Shown here: one piece after another, positions 27,220-36,010 of the stretch | How positions within the stretch are numbered: position 1 is the stretch's first letter | Layout: each line of letters begins with the position of its first letter | Source of the DNA: Hyphomicrobiales bacterium | Lineage (GTDB): Bacteria; Pseudomonadota; Alphaproteobacteria; Rhizobiales; Ancalomicrobiaceae | Reading direction: 5' to 3' | Assembly (NCBI GenBank): GCA_021286855.1 | Contig: JAJTBO010000001.1 | Span: forward strand, 248,001-312,000 | DNA: 64,000 bases | Notes under the pieces: model-generated | Databases searched by the model: none | What the model saw: only the letters and a program-made list of their open reading frames with translations | What the model was told of the DNA's origin: nothing | Translations under genes and position numbers: made by a program

Positions 27220-27623
27220 CGGACGTCTCCCATTTCGATCTCTCGGGCCGTCGACCCGATCCCGAACGGGAGAGCCGCGGCGTGTCGCCCTGGTTTTAAT
27301 CCCGAGCCCCCCCCGCGCAAGTCGTTTCTCGCACGGATGACCAAGGGACGCGGCGCAGAACCATCGGCGCGCCGCGAAAATATCGAAATTCGTTCGCGCC
27401 GTCTCGGGGCTGGATCAAAACGCGAAACGGCCTTCACAATCCTTCCCGAACAGGCCATTCTCGCCCGGCTTCGGGGTGTGTTCGGCGCGCGCCGAACGAG
27501 AAGTCGTGAGCGAACGCGATCGGTCGCGGAGCGCCTCGCCGCCATGCGACGGCCACGACCGTCCGTCACGATCCGACGTCGGCCGCGGCCCGCGACCGAT
27601 GTGGGTTCCTACGAAAGAGTTCC
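27220..27623. promoter_or_regulatory. 404-bp divergent intergenic region between ppdK and the TPR gene
   Basis: No plausible gene. It holds the promoters of both flanking genes. The only marked element is the perfect 18-bp palindrome GTTCGGCGC-GCGCCGAAC at 27480-27497. A short AT-rich patch (27380-27440) may be part of a promoter. No convincing -35/-10 pair was identified. Confidence 0.45.
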
Positions 27624-29708
27624 ATGCGCATGTCCTCCGGACGTCTCCCGCCCCGTCTCTCGCTTCGTCCGTCGCATCTTCTCGTGGCCTCGAGGCGGAG
27701 TTGGCCGCGGCTGGCCCTGGCCCTGGCCTCGCTCCTCGCGCTCTCGCCGATCGCGGCGCGCGCCGCCAAGCCGGACATCGGCGACGTCGTCTTCGCCGCG
27801 CCGCCGACGCTCTCCGGCGCCTACCTCGCCGGCCGCTTCGCCGGCCAGTCGCGCGACGTCTCCGCCGCCGCGACCTATTTCGAGGTGGCGCTCGCCTTCG
27901 ATCCGGCCAATCCGGGCCTCGCCGAGCGGACCTTCCAGTTGCTGCTCGCCGACGGTCGCCTGCCAGAGGCGGTGAATCTGGCGCAGGACCTGGTGCGCCA
28001 CGACCGCACCCACGCGCTCGCCCGTCTGGTGCTCGGCGTCGATGCGATGAAGAAGGGGCGTTGGGACCGGGCGCGCCGCGAGCTCGGCCAGATCAAGCCG
28101 CGTCCGCTCTCCGATCTGACCGTCGCCGTCCTGCTCGCCTGGACCGAGGCCGGCGCCGGCCACACCTCCGAGGCGCTGAAGACCATCGACCGGCTCGGCG
28201 GGCTCGAGTGGTATTCCGTCTTCAAGAACTACCACGCCGGCATGATCGCCGAACGCGCCGGCCGCACCGAGGAAGCGACGCGTCGGCTGGAGGCCGCCTT
28301 CAAGGCCGATTCCGGCGCGCTGCGCATCGTAGAGGCCTGGGTCCGCCATCTCGCCCGCATCGGTCGGGCCGAAGAGGCCCTGAAGATTCTGGCCGACTTC
28401 GAGACCAAGGTCCCCGATCATCCGATCATGACGGCGCTGCGCCGCGAGATCGCGAGCGGCAAGAAGCCGGGGCCGGTCTTCGTCGGGCCGCAGGCCGGCG
28501 CCGCCGAATTCCTCTACGGCATCGGTTCGGCGCTCGGTCGCGACGGCGGCGAGGACATCGCCTCGATGTATCTGCAGCTGGCGCTGTGGCTCGACCCCTC
28601 GGCCGAACTGCCGGTCGTCTCCCTCGCCGGCCTGCAGGGCCAGATGAAGCAGTACGACAAGGCGATCGCGCTGCTCACGCGCGTGCCGGTGGCCTCGAAG
28701 CTCAGGCCGCTCGCCGACATCCAGGTCGGTCGATACTACACGATGTTGCAGAACTACGGCGAGGCCTCCAAGCATCTGCAGGCGGTGATCGATCGCACCC
28801 CGAAGGATCTCGACGCGATCGTCGCCCTCGGCGACGTGCTGCGCGCCGACAAGAACTTCGCCGAAGCCGCCAAGGTCTACACCCGCGCCATCGATCAGAT
28901 CGACAAACCGTCGAAGGGCGATTGGGCCTTCTACTATTACCGAGGCATCTCGCTCGAGCGCACCAAGCAGTGGCCGCAGGCCGAAGCCGACTTCCACAAA
29001 GCGCTCGAACTGATGCCGAACGAGCCGCACGTGCTCAACTATCTCGGCTATTCCTGGATCGACATGGGCGTCAATCTCGACAAGGGATTGGACCTGGTGA
29101 AGAAGGCGGTCGAGCTGAAGTCGGACGACGGCTACATCGTCGACAGTCTCGCCTGGGCCTATTTCAAGCTCGGCCGCTACGAAGAAGCGGTGAAGGAACT
29201 CGAAAAGGCGATCCTGCTGAAGCCGGACGATCCGGTGATCAACGATCATCTCGGCGACGCCTATTGGAAGGTCGGCCGCCGGCTCGAGGCGACGTTCCAG
29301 TGGCGTCACGCCCTCGACTTCAAGCCGGAAGCCGACGACAAGGCGAAGATCGAAGAGAAGTTGAAGAAGGGCCTCGACGGCGAAGCCTCCGCGCCGCCGC
29401 CGGCGATCGCTCCGGCCGCCGCCGGCGCGCCCGCCGCCGCTCCGGCCGGAGAGGCGAAGCCGACCGACGCTTCAGGAGAGGCGAAGCCGACCGACGCGTC
29501 CGGAACGGCGAAGCCCGCCGTCCCGGTCGAGGAGACGAAGCCCGCCGCGCCCGCCGAGGCCACGAAACCGGCCGCGCCCGTGGCGCCCGCCGAACCCGTG
29601 ACCCCGGCCGCTCCGGCGGCTCCCGCTCCGGCGACCGAAACCCCGGCCGCGCCGCCCGCCGCCCCGCCCGCCTCGGGCGAGGCTCCCGCCGCCCCGGCCA
29701 AGCCGTGA
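27624..29708 (+). CDS. Exported TPR-repeat protein with Pro/Ala-rich tail
   Basis: A 694-residue protein: a long basic signal peptide (about residues 1-48, cleavage near ARA-AKP), then about 530 residues of tetratricopeptide-type helices (e.g. YFEVALAFDPANPGLAERTF, FHKALELMPNEPHVLNYLGY, ELEKAILLKPDDPVINDHLG), then a roughly 110-residue low-complexity tail built of KPTDASGEA- and PAAPA-type repeats. Probably a periplasmic or outer-membrane scaffold. It overlaps ispE by GTGA, an arrangement conserved in Rhizobiales. Start ATG 27624; ATG 27630 is also possible. Confidence 0.88.
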   Translation: MRMSSGRLPPRLSLRPSHLLVASRRSWPRLALALASLLALSPIAARAAKPDIGDVVFAAPPTLSGAYLAGRFAGQSRDVSAAATYFEVALAFDPANPGLAERTFQLLLADGRLPEAVNLAQDLVRHDRTHALARLVLGVDAMKKGRWDRARRELGQIKPRPLSDLTVAVLLAWTEAGAGHTSEALKTIDRLGGLEWYSVFKNYHAGMIAERAGRTEEATRRLEAAFKADSGALRIVEAWVRHLARIGRAEEALKILADFETKVPDHPIMTALRREIASGKKPGPVFVGPQAGAAEFLYGIGSALGRDGGEDIASMYLQLALWLDPSAELPVVSLAGLQGQMKQYDKAIALLTRVPVASKLRPLADIQVGRYYTMLQNYGEASKHLQAVIDRTPKDLDAIVALGDVLRADKNFAEAAKVYTRAIDQIDKPSKGDWAFYYYRGISLERTKQWPQAEADFHKALELMPNEPHVLNYLGYSWIDMGVNLDKGLDLVKKAVELKSDDGYIVDSLAWAYFKLGRYEEAVKELEKAILLKPDDPVINDHLGDAYWKVGRRLEATFQWRHALDFKPEADDKAKIEEKLKKGLDGEASAPPPAIAPAAAGAPAAAPAGEAKPTDASGEAKPTDASGTAKPAVPVEETKPAAPAEATKPAAPVAPAEPVTPAAPAAPAPATETPAAPPAAPPASGEAPAAPAKP

Positions 29709-30637
29709 CCGACGGGCGCTCGACGGACGGCCCCGCCGTCGCCGCGCCGCGCGACGACGAGGTCGACGCCGAACTCGCGCCGGCCAAGGTCAATCTGGCG
29801 CTTCACGTCACCGGCCGGCGCGACGACGGCTATCATCTGCTCGACACGCTGGTGGTCCATGGCGGCGCGGCCGATCGGGTCGCGGCGTTGCGTCGTCCTC
29901 CCGCCGAGATCGGGGCAGGGGAGGCGGCCACGCTGTCGCTCGCCGGACCGATGGCGACCGGGCTCGCCGCCGAAGCCGACAATCTCGTTCTGCGCGCCGC
30001 TCGCCTGCTCGCCGCCGAGGCGCGTCGTCTCGGCCGCGCCGTCGCGCCGGTGGTGCTGCGGCTCGAAAAGCATCTGCCGATCGCCTCGGGCGTCGGCGGA
30101 GGCTCCTCCGACGCCGCCGCGACCCTGCGTCTGCTCGATCGCCTCTGGGGCCTCGGCCTCGGCCGCGCCCGGCTCGCCGAACTCGCCCTGCCGCTCGGCG
30201 CGGACGTGCCGATGTGCGTCTGGGGCGAGCCGCTCAGAGCCCGCGGCGTCGGCGAGACGATCGAACGCCTCGCGCCACTGCCGCCGTTTCGGCTGGTCCT
30301 GGCGAACCCCGGCGTTCCCGTCTCGACGCCGTCCGTCTTTCGCGCCCTGACGCGTCGCGACAATCCGCCGCTGCCGGACATGCCGCCCCGCTTCGCCGAT
30401 CTCGACGCGCTGGTCGCTTGGCTCGCCGCGACCCGCAACGATCTCGAAGCCGCTGCGATTTCGCTCGCGCCCGAGATCGCGACGGTCCTCGGCCGGTTGC
30501 GGGCGACGCCGGGGTGTCGTCTGGCCCGCATGTCGGGGTCGGGAGCGACCTGCTGGGGCCTCTTCGCGACGACGGCCGCCGCCGACTTCGACGCCGCGTC
30601 GACCGGGTGGTGGACGGCGCGATCCATCGTGGCCTGA
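29705..30637 (+). CDS. ispE: 4-diphosphocytidyl-2-C-methyl-D-erythritol kinase
   Basis: A 310-residue GHMP kinase, step four of the MEP isoprenoid pathway. APAKVNLALHVTGRRDDGYH at the N-terminus binds substrate, IASGVGGGSSDAAATLR is the ATP loop and MSGSGATCWGLF the third GHMP motif. Start is GTG at 29705, whose bases overlap the TGA of the TPR gene, implying translational coupling. The N-terminal 20 residues (DGRSTDGPAVAAPRDDE) are longer than usual. dxs and ispB of the same supply route are also in this window. Confidence 0.94.
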   Translation: MTDGRSTDGPAVAAPRDDEVDAELAPAKVNLALHVTGRRDDGYHLLDTLVVHGGAADRVAALRRPPAEIGAGEAATLSLAGPMATGLAAEADNLVLRAARLLAAEARRLGRAVAPVVLRLEKHLPIASGVGGGSSDAAATLRLLDRLWGLGLGRARLAELALPLGADVPMCVWGEPLRARGVGETIERLAPLPPFRLVLANPGVPVSTPSVFRALTRRDNPPLPDMPPRFADLDALVAWLAATRNDLEAAAISLAPEIATVLGRLRATPGCRLARMSGSGATCWGLFATTAAADFDAASTGWWTARSIVA

Positions 30638-30738
30638 TCGCCGGAGCGGTCCGTCGGAGCGTCGCCGCCATTGGGATGCGGCGCATTTTAATGATGAAAT
30701 GGCCGAATTGTTGCCGGACGACGCGAATTCGGGCCTAT

Positions 30739-30758
30739 GAGGGCGGGGCGCCGCCCTC
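30739..30758. terminator. GC-rich hairpin downstream of ispE
   Basis: An 8-bp perfect stem GAGGGCGG / CCGCCCTC with a 4-base loop, 100 bp after ispE and 40 bp before the acyltransferase. No T-run follows, so it may be a weak terminator or an attenuator in the next gene's leader. Confidence 0.35.
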
Positions 30759-30797
30759 GCACGTCGCGGTGGTGGGACGTCCCTTCGGACCGCCGTC

Positions 30798-32096
30798 ATG
30801 ACCACGATCCCGGTTTCGCCGCGCCCGCTCGACGCACTCACCTCGCTGCGCTTCTTCGCGGCGGCGATGGTGATGCTCTTCCATTTCTGGGCGATCTTCC
30901 TCGGCGACGTCGCGCCGCCGCCGCCGGTGGCGCTCGGCTACACCGGCGTGTCGTTCTTCTTCGTCCTGTCCGGCTTCATCCTGACCTACACCTACGAGCG
31001 GGACGGGCGCTTCGACGGCGGCGGTTTCGAACGCTACGCGATGCATCGTCTGGCGCGGATCGGGCCGGTCTATCTGATGGCGATCGGACTGTTCCTGCCG
31101 TTCCTGACGTCGTCCTTCCTCAAGGAGGGCGCGACCTTCCGGCTCGTCGCCGCCGCCGTCACCACGCCCTTCGCCCTCCAGGCCTGGGTTCCGGGCTCCA
31201 CGACGGTGATCAATTTTCCGGGCTGGTCGATCTCGACCGAGGCCTTCTTCTATCTCTGCTTTCCGCTCCTGGTGGCGCCGGCGTTCCGCCGCCCGGAGCG
31301 GGCGATCGCCTCGGCGTTCGGCTGGATGATCGTCGTCTGGCTGGTCGGCTCTCTCGTCTGGGTGCGGGTCGCCGGCGATCTCGATCTGATCACAGCGCCG
31401 ATCGGCTCCTTCGACGCGCCGACCGAGCGGGTCGCCGACGCGTTGCGCTATCTGCCGCCGCTCAGGATCGGTGAATTCGCCCTCGGCATGGCGTTGTGCG
31501 CGCTCTGGCGCAAGGGCCGCCTGCCGAGCGATCCGCGCCGGCTTCTCCTGGCGGCGGCCGGCGGCGCGGCGGCGGTGGCGCTGCTGGCGGATCGGCTTCC
31601 CGGGCCGGTGCTGTTCGACGGGATTTCCGTGATCGTCTGGGCGCCGCTCGTCGTGTGGGGGGCCAATTTGCGCAGCGGCCTGCTCGTGCGGCCCTTCGCC
31701 GTCCTTCTCGGACGGATCTCCTTCGCGCTCTACCTCCTGCACGCGATCGTTCTCTACTATGCGCTGGCGATCGACAAACACCTGCTCGGCGGGTGGCTGC
31801 AGGCCCATGGCGCGGCGACCGTGGCGCTCCTGTCGGCGGTCTCGCTCGCCGCCGCCTGGGTCGCGTTCCACCTCGTCGAGGAGCCGATGCGGCGGCGGAT
31901 GACGCGGCCGCGAAGCCCTGAGCCGACCGAGGCCCCGGCCGTTCCCATCGGCGTCGGAGCGGCGGGCTCGACGGATAGAGGGGACGACGCGCGTCTCCGG
32001 GCCTGGCGGCTCCCCGCGGCCTGTGACTTTGGTTCCAGCCTCGCCGACGAGGCGGGTCTAGTCTCCTCGCCATCCAGAGAGGAGACGATCCCGTGA
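30798..32096 (+). CDS. Acyltransferase family 3 (OafA/YrhL-type) membrane protein
   Basis: A 432-residue integral membrane O-acyltransferase. The N-terminal LDALTSLRFFAAAMVMLFHF carries the conserved R-x10-H signature, and GVSFFFVLSGFIL and FPGWSISTEAFFY are typical of the family, with about ten hydrophobic helices. Such enzymes acetylate surface polysaccharides or lipids. The last 60 residues are a hydrophilic tail with no recognised domain. The stop overlaps the GTG of the DUF4242 gene (GTGA). Confidence 0.87.
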   Translation: MTTIPVSPRPLDALTSLRFFAAAMVMLFHFWAIFLGDVAPPPPVALGYTGVSFFFVLSGFILTYTYERDGRFDGGGFERYAMHRLARIGPVYLMAIGLFLPFLTSSFLKEGATFRLVAAAVTTPFALQAWVPGSTTVINFPGWSISTEAFFYLCFPLLVAPAFRRPERAIASAFGWMIVVWLVGSLVWVRVAGDLDLITAPIGSFDAPTERVADALRYLPPLRIGEFALGMALCALWRKGRLPSDPRRLLLAAAGGAAAVALLADRLPGPVLFDGISVIVWAPLVVWGANLRSGLLVRPFAVLLGRISFALYLLHAIVLYYALAIDKHLLGGWLQAHGAATVALLSAVSLAAAWVAFHLVEEPMRRRMTRPRSPEPTEAPAVPIGVGAAGSTDRGDDARLRAWRLPAACDFGSSLADEAGLVSSPSREETIP

Positions 32097-32395
32097 CCCC
32101 GATGAAGTTCTTTCTCGACACCCACGACGTCCGCCACGGCACCTTCCCGGCCGGCATCGAGCCGCCGGCCTTCGCCGCCTTCCATGCGCAATACGAAGCG
32201 GCCTGCCGCGCCGAGGGCGTCGTGGCCCTGCGTATCCACGTCGGCTTCGCCGACGGCCGCGCCTTCTGCCTGACGATGGCGCCGGACGCCGAAGCGGTCG
32301 CCCGCGCCCACGCTCGGGTCGGCCTGCCCTTCGACGAGATCACCGAGATCGTCACCTCCGCCCCCGGCGACCTTTTCTTCGCCCGGGCGGCGTGA
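32093..32395 (+). CDS. DUF4242 (SCO4226-like, putative metal-binding) protein
   Basis: A 100-residue ferredoxin-like alpha/beta protein beginning MTPMKFFLDTHDVRHGTFP, with MAPDAEAVARAHARVGLPFDEITEIV near the end. This is the pattern of DUF4242, whose Streptomyces member SCO4226 binds nickel. GTG start at 32093, 9 bases after a GGAG; the ATG at 32102 is the alternative. It shares 4 bases with the acyltransferase gene and is 19 bases from the Crp/Fnr regulator. Confidence 0.78.
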   Translation: MTPMKFFLDTHDVRHGTFPAGIEPPAFAAFHAQYEAACRAEGVVALRIHVGFADGRAFCLTMAPDAEAVARAHARVGLPFDEITEIVTSAPGDLFFARAA

Positions 32396-32414
32396 ACGCG
32401 AGGAGGCCTGCGAC

Positions 32415-33119
32415 ATGGCGACCGTGTCGGCGCGTCTCGGCCCGCGTTACCCTGGCTCGATGACGACCTCGCCGCCGCTCGAACGCTTTCCCTCGCTCGC
32501 CGAACTCTCGGCGGAGAGCCGGCGGCTGCTCGACGGCGCGGTGAAGCGGATCGCCTGTCCGCACGGCGCGCCCCTGGTGGCGCGCGGCGACCTCGTCGCC
32601 GGCGCCTATCTGGTCGAGAAGGGGGCGCTCAGGGTCTATTACGTCAGCGCCGAGGGCCGCGAAGGCACGCTCTACTGGGTCGAACCGGGTCAGTCCTGCA
32701 TCCTCGCGCTCAACTGCATGTTCTCCCGCCTCGCCTATCCGGCCTGGGTGGAGAGCGAGGGCGAGACCGAGGTGGCGATCGTCCCCGGCGACGTCTACCG
32801 TCGCCTCTTCGCGGTGGAGCCGGCGGTCCAGGCCTTCACCTTCGAGGTGCTCTCCGGTCGGCTCTTCGAGCTGATGGCGCTGATCGAGGAGACCGCCAGC
32901 CAGGGGCTCGAGGCGCGCGTCGCCGGCTTCCTGCTGCGTCGCTCCAAGGGCGCGGCGGCGATCGCGGTGACCCAGGATCAGATCGCCCGCCATCTCGCCA
33001 CCTCCCGCGAAGTCGTCTCCCGCGTCCTGCGCGGTCTCGCGGCGCGCCGCCTGATCGCCACCGCTCAGGGCCGCGTCGTCCTCCTCGATCCCGCCGCGCT
33101 CGCCGGTCTCGCCGAATAG
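32415..33119 (+). CDS. Crp/Fnr-family transcriptional regulator
   Basis: A 234-residue regulator: a cyclic-nucleotide-binding-type beta barrel (about residues 45-150) and a C-terminal winged helix with the recognition helix TSREVVSRVLRGL preceded by VTQDQIARHLA. The four-cysteine FNR iron-sulfur pattern is absent; the cysteines present (ACPHG, QSCILALNC) are spaced differently, so direct FNR-type oxygen sensing is unlikely. A GGAGG site precedes the ATG at 32415. The peroxidase gene starts 30 bases after its stop, so that gene is a likely target or co-transcribed partner. Confidence 0.88.
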   Translation: MATVSARLGPRYPGSMTTSPPLERFPSLAELSAESRRLLDGAVKRIACPHGAPLVARGDLVAGAYLVEKGALRVYYVSAEGREGTLYWVEPGQSCILALNCMFSRLAYPAWVESEGETEVAIVPGDVYRRLFAVEPAVQAFTFEVLSGRLFELMALIEETASQGLEARVAGFLLRRSKGAAAIAVTQDQIARHLATSREVVSRVLRGLAARRLIATAQGRVVLLDPAALAGLAE

Positions 33120-33149
33120 CCGGCCGCGGTCCCCTCGAAAGCCGCTCCC

Positions 33150-34439
33150 ATGTACGACCTCCCTTCCGTCCTTCCGGTGGGGCTGGCGGCGGTCGCCGTC
33201 GGCTTCGCCGCCGCCGGGCTCATCGTCTGGCGCGATCTCGGTCCCTTCGCCCGTCTCGGCCCGGTGCAACGCGTCGGGCTCGCCGCCGCGCTCGGCGTCG
33301 GCGTCCTCGCCTTCACGATCAAATTGTCGATCATCGCCACCCTGTCGAGTCTCGGCCACGACACCCTCGCCCCGACGATCGCCGATCCCGAGACCGACCA
33401 GATCGATCGAACCACCGTCGTCGGCCGGCCGGTCTGGCGGGCTCTGCCCGAGGTCGCGCCGTCTCCCGCCGACGATCCGCCGACGCCGGCGAAGATCGAA
33501 CTCGGCCGTCGCCTGTTCTTCGAAAAGGCCCTGTCGCGCGACGGCGCGTCGAACTGCGCCTCCTGTCACGATCTCGAAGGCGCCGGCGGCGGCGACGGCC
33601 GCGTCACCGCCGTCGGCATCGACGGCGCGGTCGGCCCGCGCAACACGCCGACGGTGTGGAACGCCGCCTTCCAGGCGCGCCTGTTCTGGGACGGCCGGGC
33701 CCGCAGCCTCGAGGAACAGGCGCTCGGCCCGATCGCCAATCCGATCGAGATGGGCGCCGATCTCGCCGAAGTGACGCGCCGCCTCGCGGCGGGCCCCGAG
33801 TGGCGCGCCGGCTTCGCCGCCGCCTTCGGCGACGAGACGATCGATCCTCCCCGCATCGCCCGGGCGCTCGCCGCCTTCGAACGCACCCTGATCACGCCGG
33901 ACGCGCCTTATGATCGCTTCGTCCGCGGCGACGCGACCGCGCTCGACGCGCGGCAATTGCGCGGCATGGCGCTGTTCGAGGAGGTCGGTTGCATCGTCTG
34001 TCACGCCGGCCCCGGCTTCAGCCGGGCGAGCCTGCTCGCCCCGGAGGGCGGCGCGTCCGGCCTTCGCCTGTTTCCGGCGTTGCCGTCCGACTACGAGGCG
34101 AAATATCGGCTGACCGAGGACAAGGGCGCGGCGCGCTCCGGCCGCGCCGGGCTGTGGCGCGTGCCGTCGCTGCGCAACGTCGCGCTGACCGCCCCCTATT
34201 TCCACAACGGCTCGGTCGCCTCGCTGGAAGAGGCGGTGCGGGTGATGGCGACGGTTCAGGCCGGTCGGGAGGTGACCGAGACCGGGCGGGTCGAGACCCG
34301 GGTCGAATGGTCGGCCGAGACCGGCCGCCTCACCCGTCGGCGGCCCTTGCCGCTGAGCGAAGCGGAGGTCGGCGACATCGTCGCCTTCCTCGGCGCGCTG
34401 ACGAGCGACCGGTTGGCGGCGGTCCGGACGAAGCGTTGA
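33150..34439 (+). CDS. Di-haem cytochrome c peroxidase/MauG-like protein, membrane-anchored
   Basis: A 429-residue protein with two c-type haem sites: Cys136-Cys139-His140 (CASCH) and Cys281-Cys284-His285 (CIVCH). GPRNTPTVWNAAFQ and LRNVALTAPYFHNGS are typical of bacterial di-haem peroxidases (CcpA/MauG superfamily). Instead of a cleavable signal it has two hydrophobic segments (about residues 9-27 and 42-65), placing the catalytic part in the periplasm but anchored. Likely function: hydrogen peroxide reduction with electrons from cytochrome c. It follows the Crp/Fnr regulator by 30 bases. Confidence 0.9.
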   Translation: MYDLPSVLPVGLAAVAVGFAAAGLIVWRDLGPFARLGPVQRVGLAAALGVGVLAFTIKLSIIATLSSLGHDTLAPTIADPETDQIDRTTVVGRPVWRALPEVAPSPADDPPTPAKIELGRRLFFEKALSRDGASNCASCHDLEGAGGGDGRVTAVGIDGAVGPRNTPTVWNAAFQARLFWDGRARSLEEQALGPIANPIEMGADLAEVTRRLAAGPEWRAGFAAAFGDETIDPPRIARALAAFERTLITPDAPYDRFVRGDATALDARQLRGMALFEEVGCIVCHAGPGFSRASLLAPEGGASGLRLFPALPSDYEAKYRLTEDKGAARSGRAGLWRVPSLRNVALTAPYFHNGSVASLEEAVRVMATVQAGREVTETGRVETRVEWSAETGRLTRRRPLPLSEAEVGDIVAFLGALTSDRLAAVRTKR

Positions 34440-34463
34440 GCGCGCGGGGCGATCGGCCGGGCC

Positions 34464-35492
34464 TCAGTGGACCCGGCTGATGCAGAAGTCGACCACCTCG
34501 ACCAACGCCCGCTTGTGCGGCCCGTCCTTGAACGGCGCGAGCGCGTCCTTGGCCATGGCGCCGTAGTGGCGGGCGCGTTCGACCGTGGTCGAAATTGCGC
34601 CGTGCTTCTTCAGGAGGTCGATCGCGCCTTCGAGGTCGCCCTCGCTCGCGCCGCCGTCCTGCAGGCAGCGCTTCCAGAAGGCGCGATCCTCGTCCGAGCC
34701 GCGGCGATAGGCGAGCACCACCGGCAGGGTGATCTTGCCCTCGCGGAAGTCGTCGCCGACGTTCTTGCCGAGCGCGGCCGACGAGCCGCCGTAGTCGAGC
34801 GCGTCGTCGACGAGCTGGAAGGCGAGGCCGAGATTGGTGCCGTAGGAGCGGAAGGCGGCCTCCGCGTCGCGGCCCGATCCGGCGATGATCGGTCCGACCT
34901 CCGCCGCGGCGGAGAACAATGCCGCCGTCTTGGCGCGGATCACCGCCAGATATTCGTCCTCGGTGGTCGCCATGTTCTTGGCGGCGGCGAGCTGCATCAC
35001 CTCGCCCTCGGCGATGATCGCCGCGGCGTCGGAGAGGCAGCCGAGCGCCTGCATCGAGCCGACCTCGACCATCACGCGGAACGACTGGCCGAGCAGGAAG
35101 TCGCCGACCAGCACGCTCGCCTGATTGCCCCACAGCTTGCGCGCCGCGAGTTTGCCGCGCCGCATGTCGCTCTCGTCGACGACGTCGTCGTGCAGCAGCG
35201 TCGCGGTGTGCATGAATTCGACCGCCATGGCGAGCTTGATGTGGCCGTCGCCGGCGTAGCCGCACATCTGCGCCGCGGCGAGCGTCAGCATCGGCCTGAG
35301 CCGTTTGCCGCCCGAAGAGATCAGATGATTGGCGACCTCCGGGATCATCGCCACGTCCGACCCCGCCTTAGACAGGATCAGCGCATTGACCCGATCCATG
35401 TCCGCGGCGACGAGACGCACCAGCGGCTCCACCGAAGCTTCCGGCCGCTTCTTGCCCTCGTCGAGAGAAACCACCACGCCCACCACGGCCAC
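34464..35492 (-). CDS. ispB: Long-chain polyprenyl diphosphate synthase (ubiquinone side chain)
   Basis: A 342-residue trans-isoprenyl diphosphate synthase. First aspartate-rich motif LLHDDVVDESDMRRG, second motif FQLVDDALDY, and GGKRLRPML for pyrophosphate binding. The small residues before the first motif (FMHTAT) fit a long-chain enzyme such as octaprenyl or decaprenyl synthase for ubiquinone. Chain length is inferred. ATG at 35492. Divergent from the DUF2007 gene 288 bp away. Confidence 0.92.
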   Translation of the reverse strand: MAVVGVVVSLDEGKKRPEASVEPLVRLVAADMDRVNALILSKAGSDVAMIPEVANHLISSGGKRLRPMLTLAAAQMCGYAGDGHIKLAMAVEFMHTATLLHDDVVDESDMRRGKLAARKLWGNQASVLVGDFLLGQSFRVMVEVGSMQALGCLSDAAAIIAEGEVMQLAAAKNMATTEDEYLAVIRAKTAALFSAAAEVGPIIAGSGRDAEAAFRSYGTNLGLAFQLVDDALDYGGSSAALGKNVGDDFREGKITLPVVLAYRRGSDEDRAFWKRCLQDGGASEGDLEGAIDLLKKHGAISTTVERARHYGAMAKDALAPFKDGPHKRALVEVVDFCISRVH

Positions 35493-35779
35493 TCCTCGCC
35501 TTCCGGGATCGCCGCCCGGCTCTCGGAACCTCGCTCTCGAGACCGCGCGATATCATCCCGGCGAAGCGGCGTCGATACCAGTTGGTAAGTCGTCGGCCGG
35601 TTTCGCCGTCCTTGCGGACGCGCCTGCGATCGAAGGCGAGCATAGGCAGTCGCCGGCCGAGCGACAAGCGGCCCGACGTCGCGCTTCGCCCGCCGCCGTC
35701 GCCGGTCCGAGCGGGCAGGGGGATTGCGGCGGCGACCGTCGCGTCCTAGGTCTTCGGGAGGACGCCGAGGGAGGCGAGG

Positions 35780-36010
35780 ATGCGCGAACTCCTGCGCTGC
35801 AACGATCCGGTGCTGATCTCCGCCGTCGAGGCTCTCCTCGCCGGCGCGGGCATCGACGCGCTCGTCTTCGACGGCGCGATCTCGACCCTCGAAGGCGCGA
35901 TCGGAGCCTTTCCACGCCGCCTCCTCGTCGCCGACGACGACGAGACGCGGGCGCGCCGCCTGCTGATCGACGCCGGCCTCGGCGCGGAACTGCGCGAGGC
36001 GGGCGCGTGA
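35780..36010 (+). CDS. DUF2007-domain protein (putative signal transducing)
   Basis: A 76-residue soluble protein, MRELLRCNDPVLISAVEALLAGAGI at the start and RRLLVADDDETRARRLL later, matching the small DUF2007 fold. Its function is unknown. A GAGG site precedes the ATG. The stop overlaps the GTG start of the methyltransferase gene (GTGA). The ispB-DUF2007-methyltransferase arrangement is common in Rhizobiales. Confidence 0.85.
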   Translation: MRELLRCNDPVLISAVEALLAGAGIDALVFDGAISTLEGAIGAFPRRLLVADDDETRARRLLIDAGLGAELREAGA

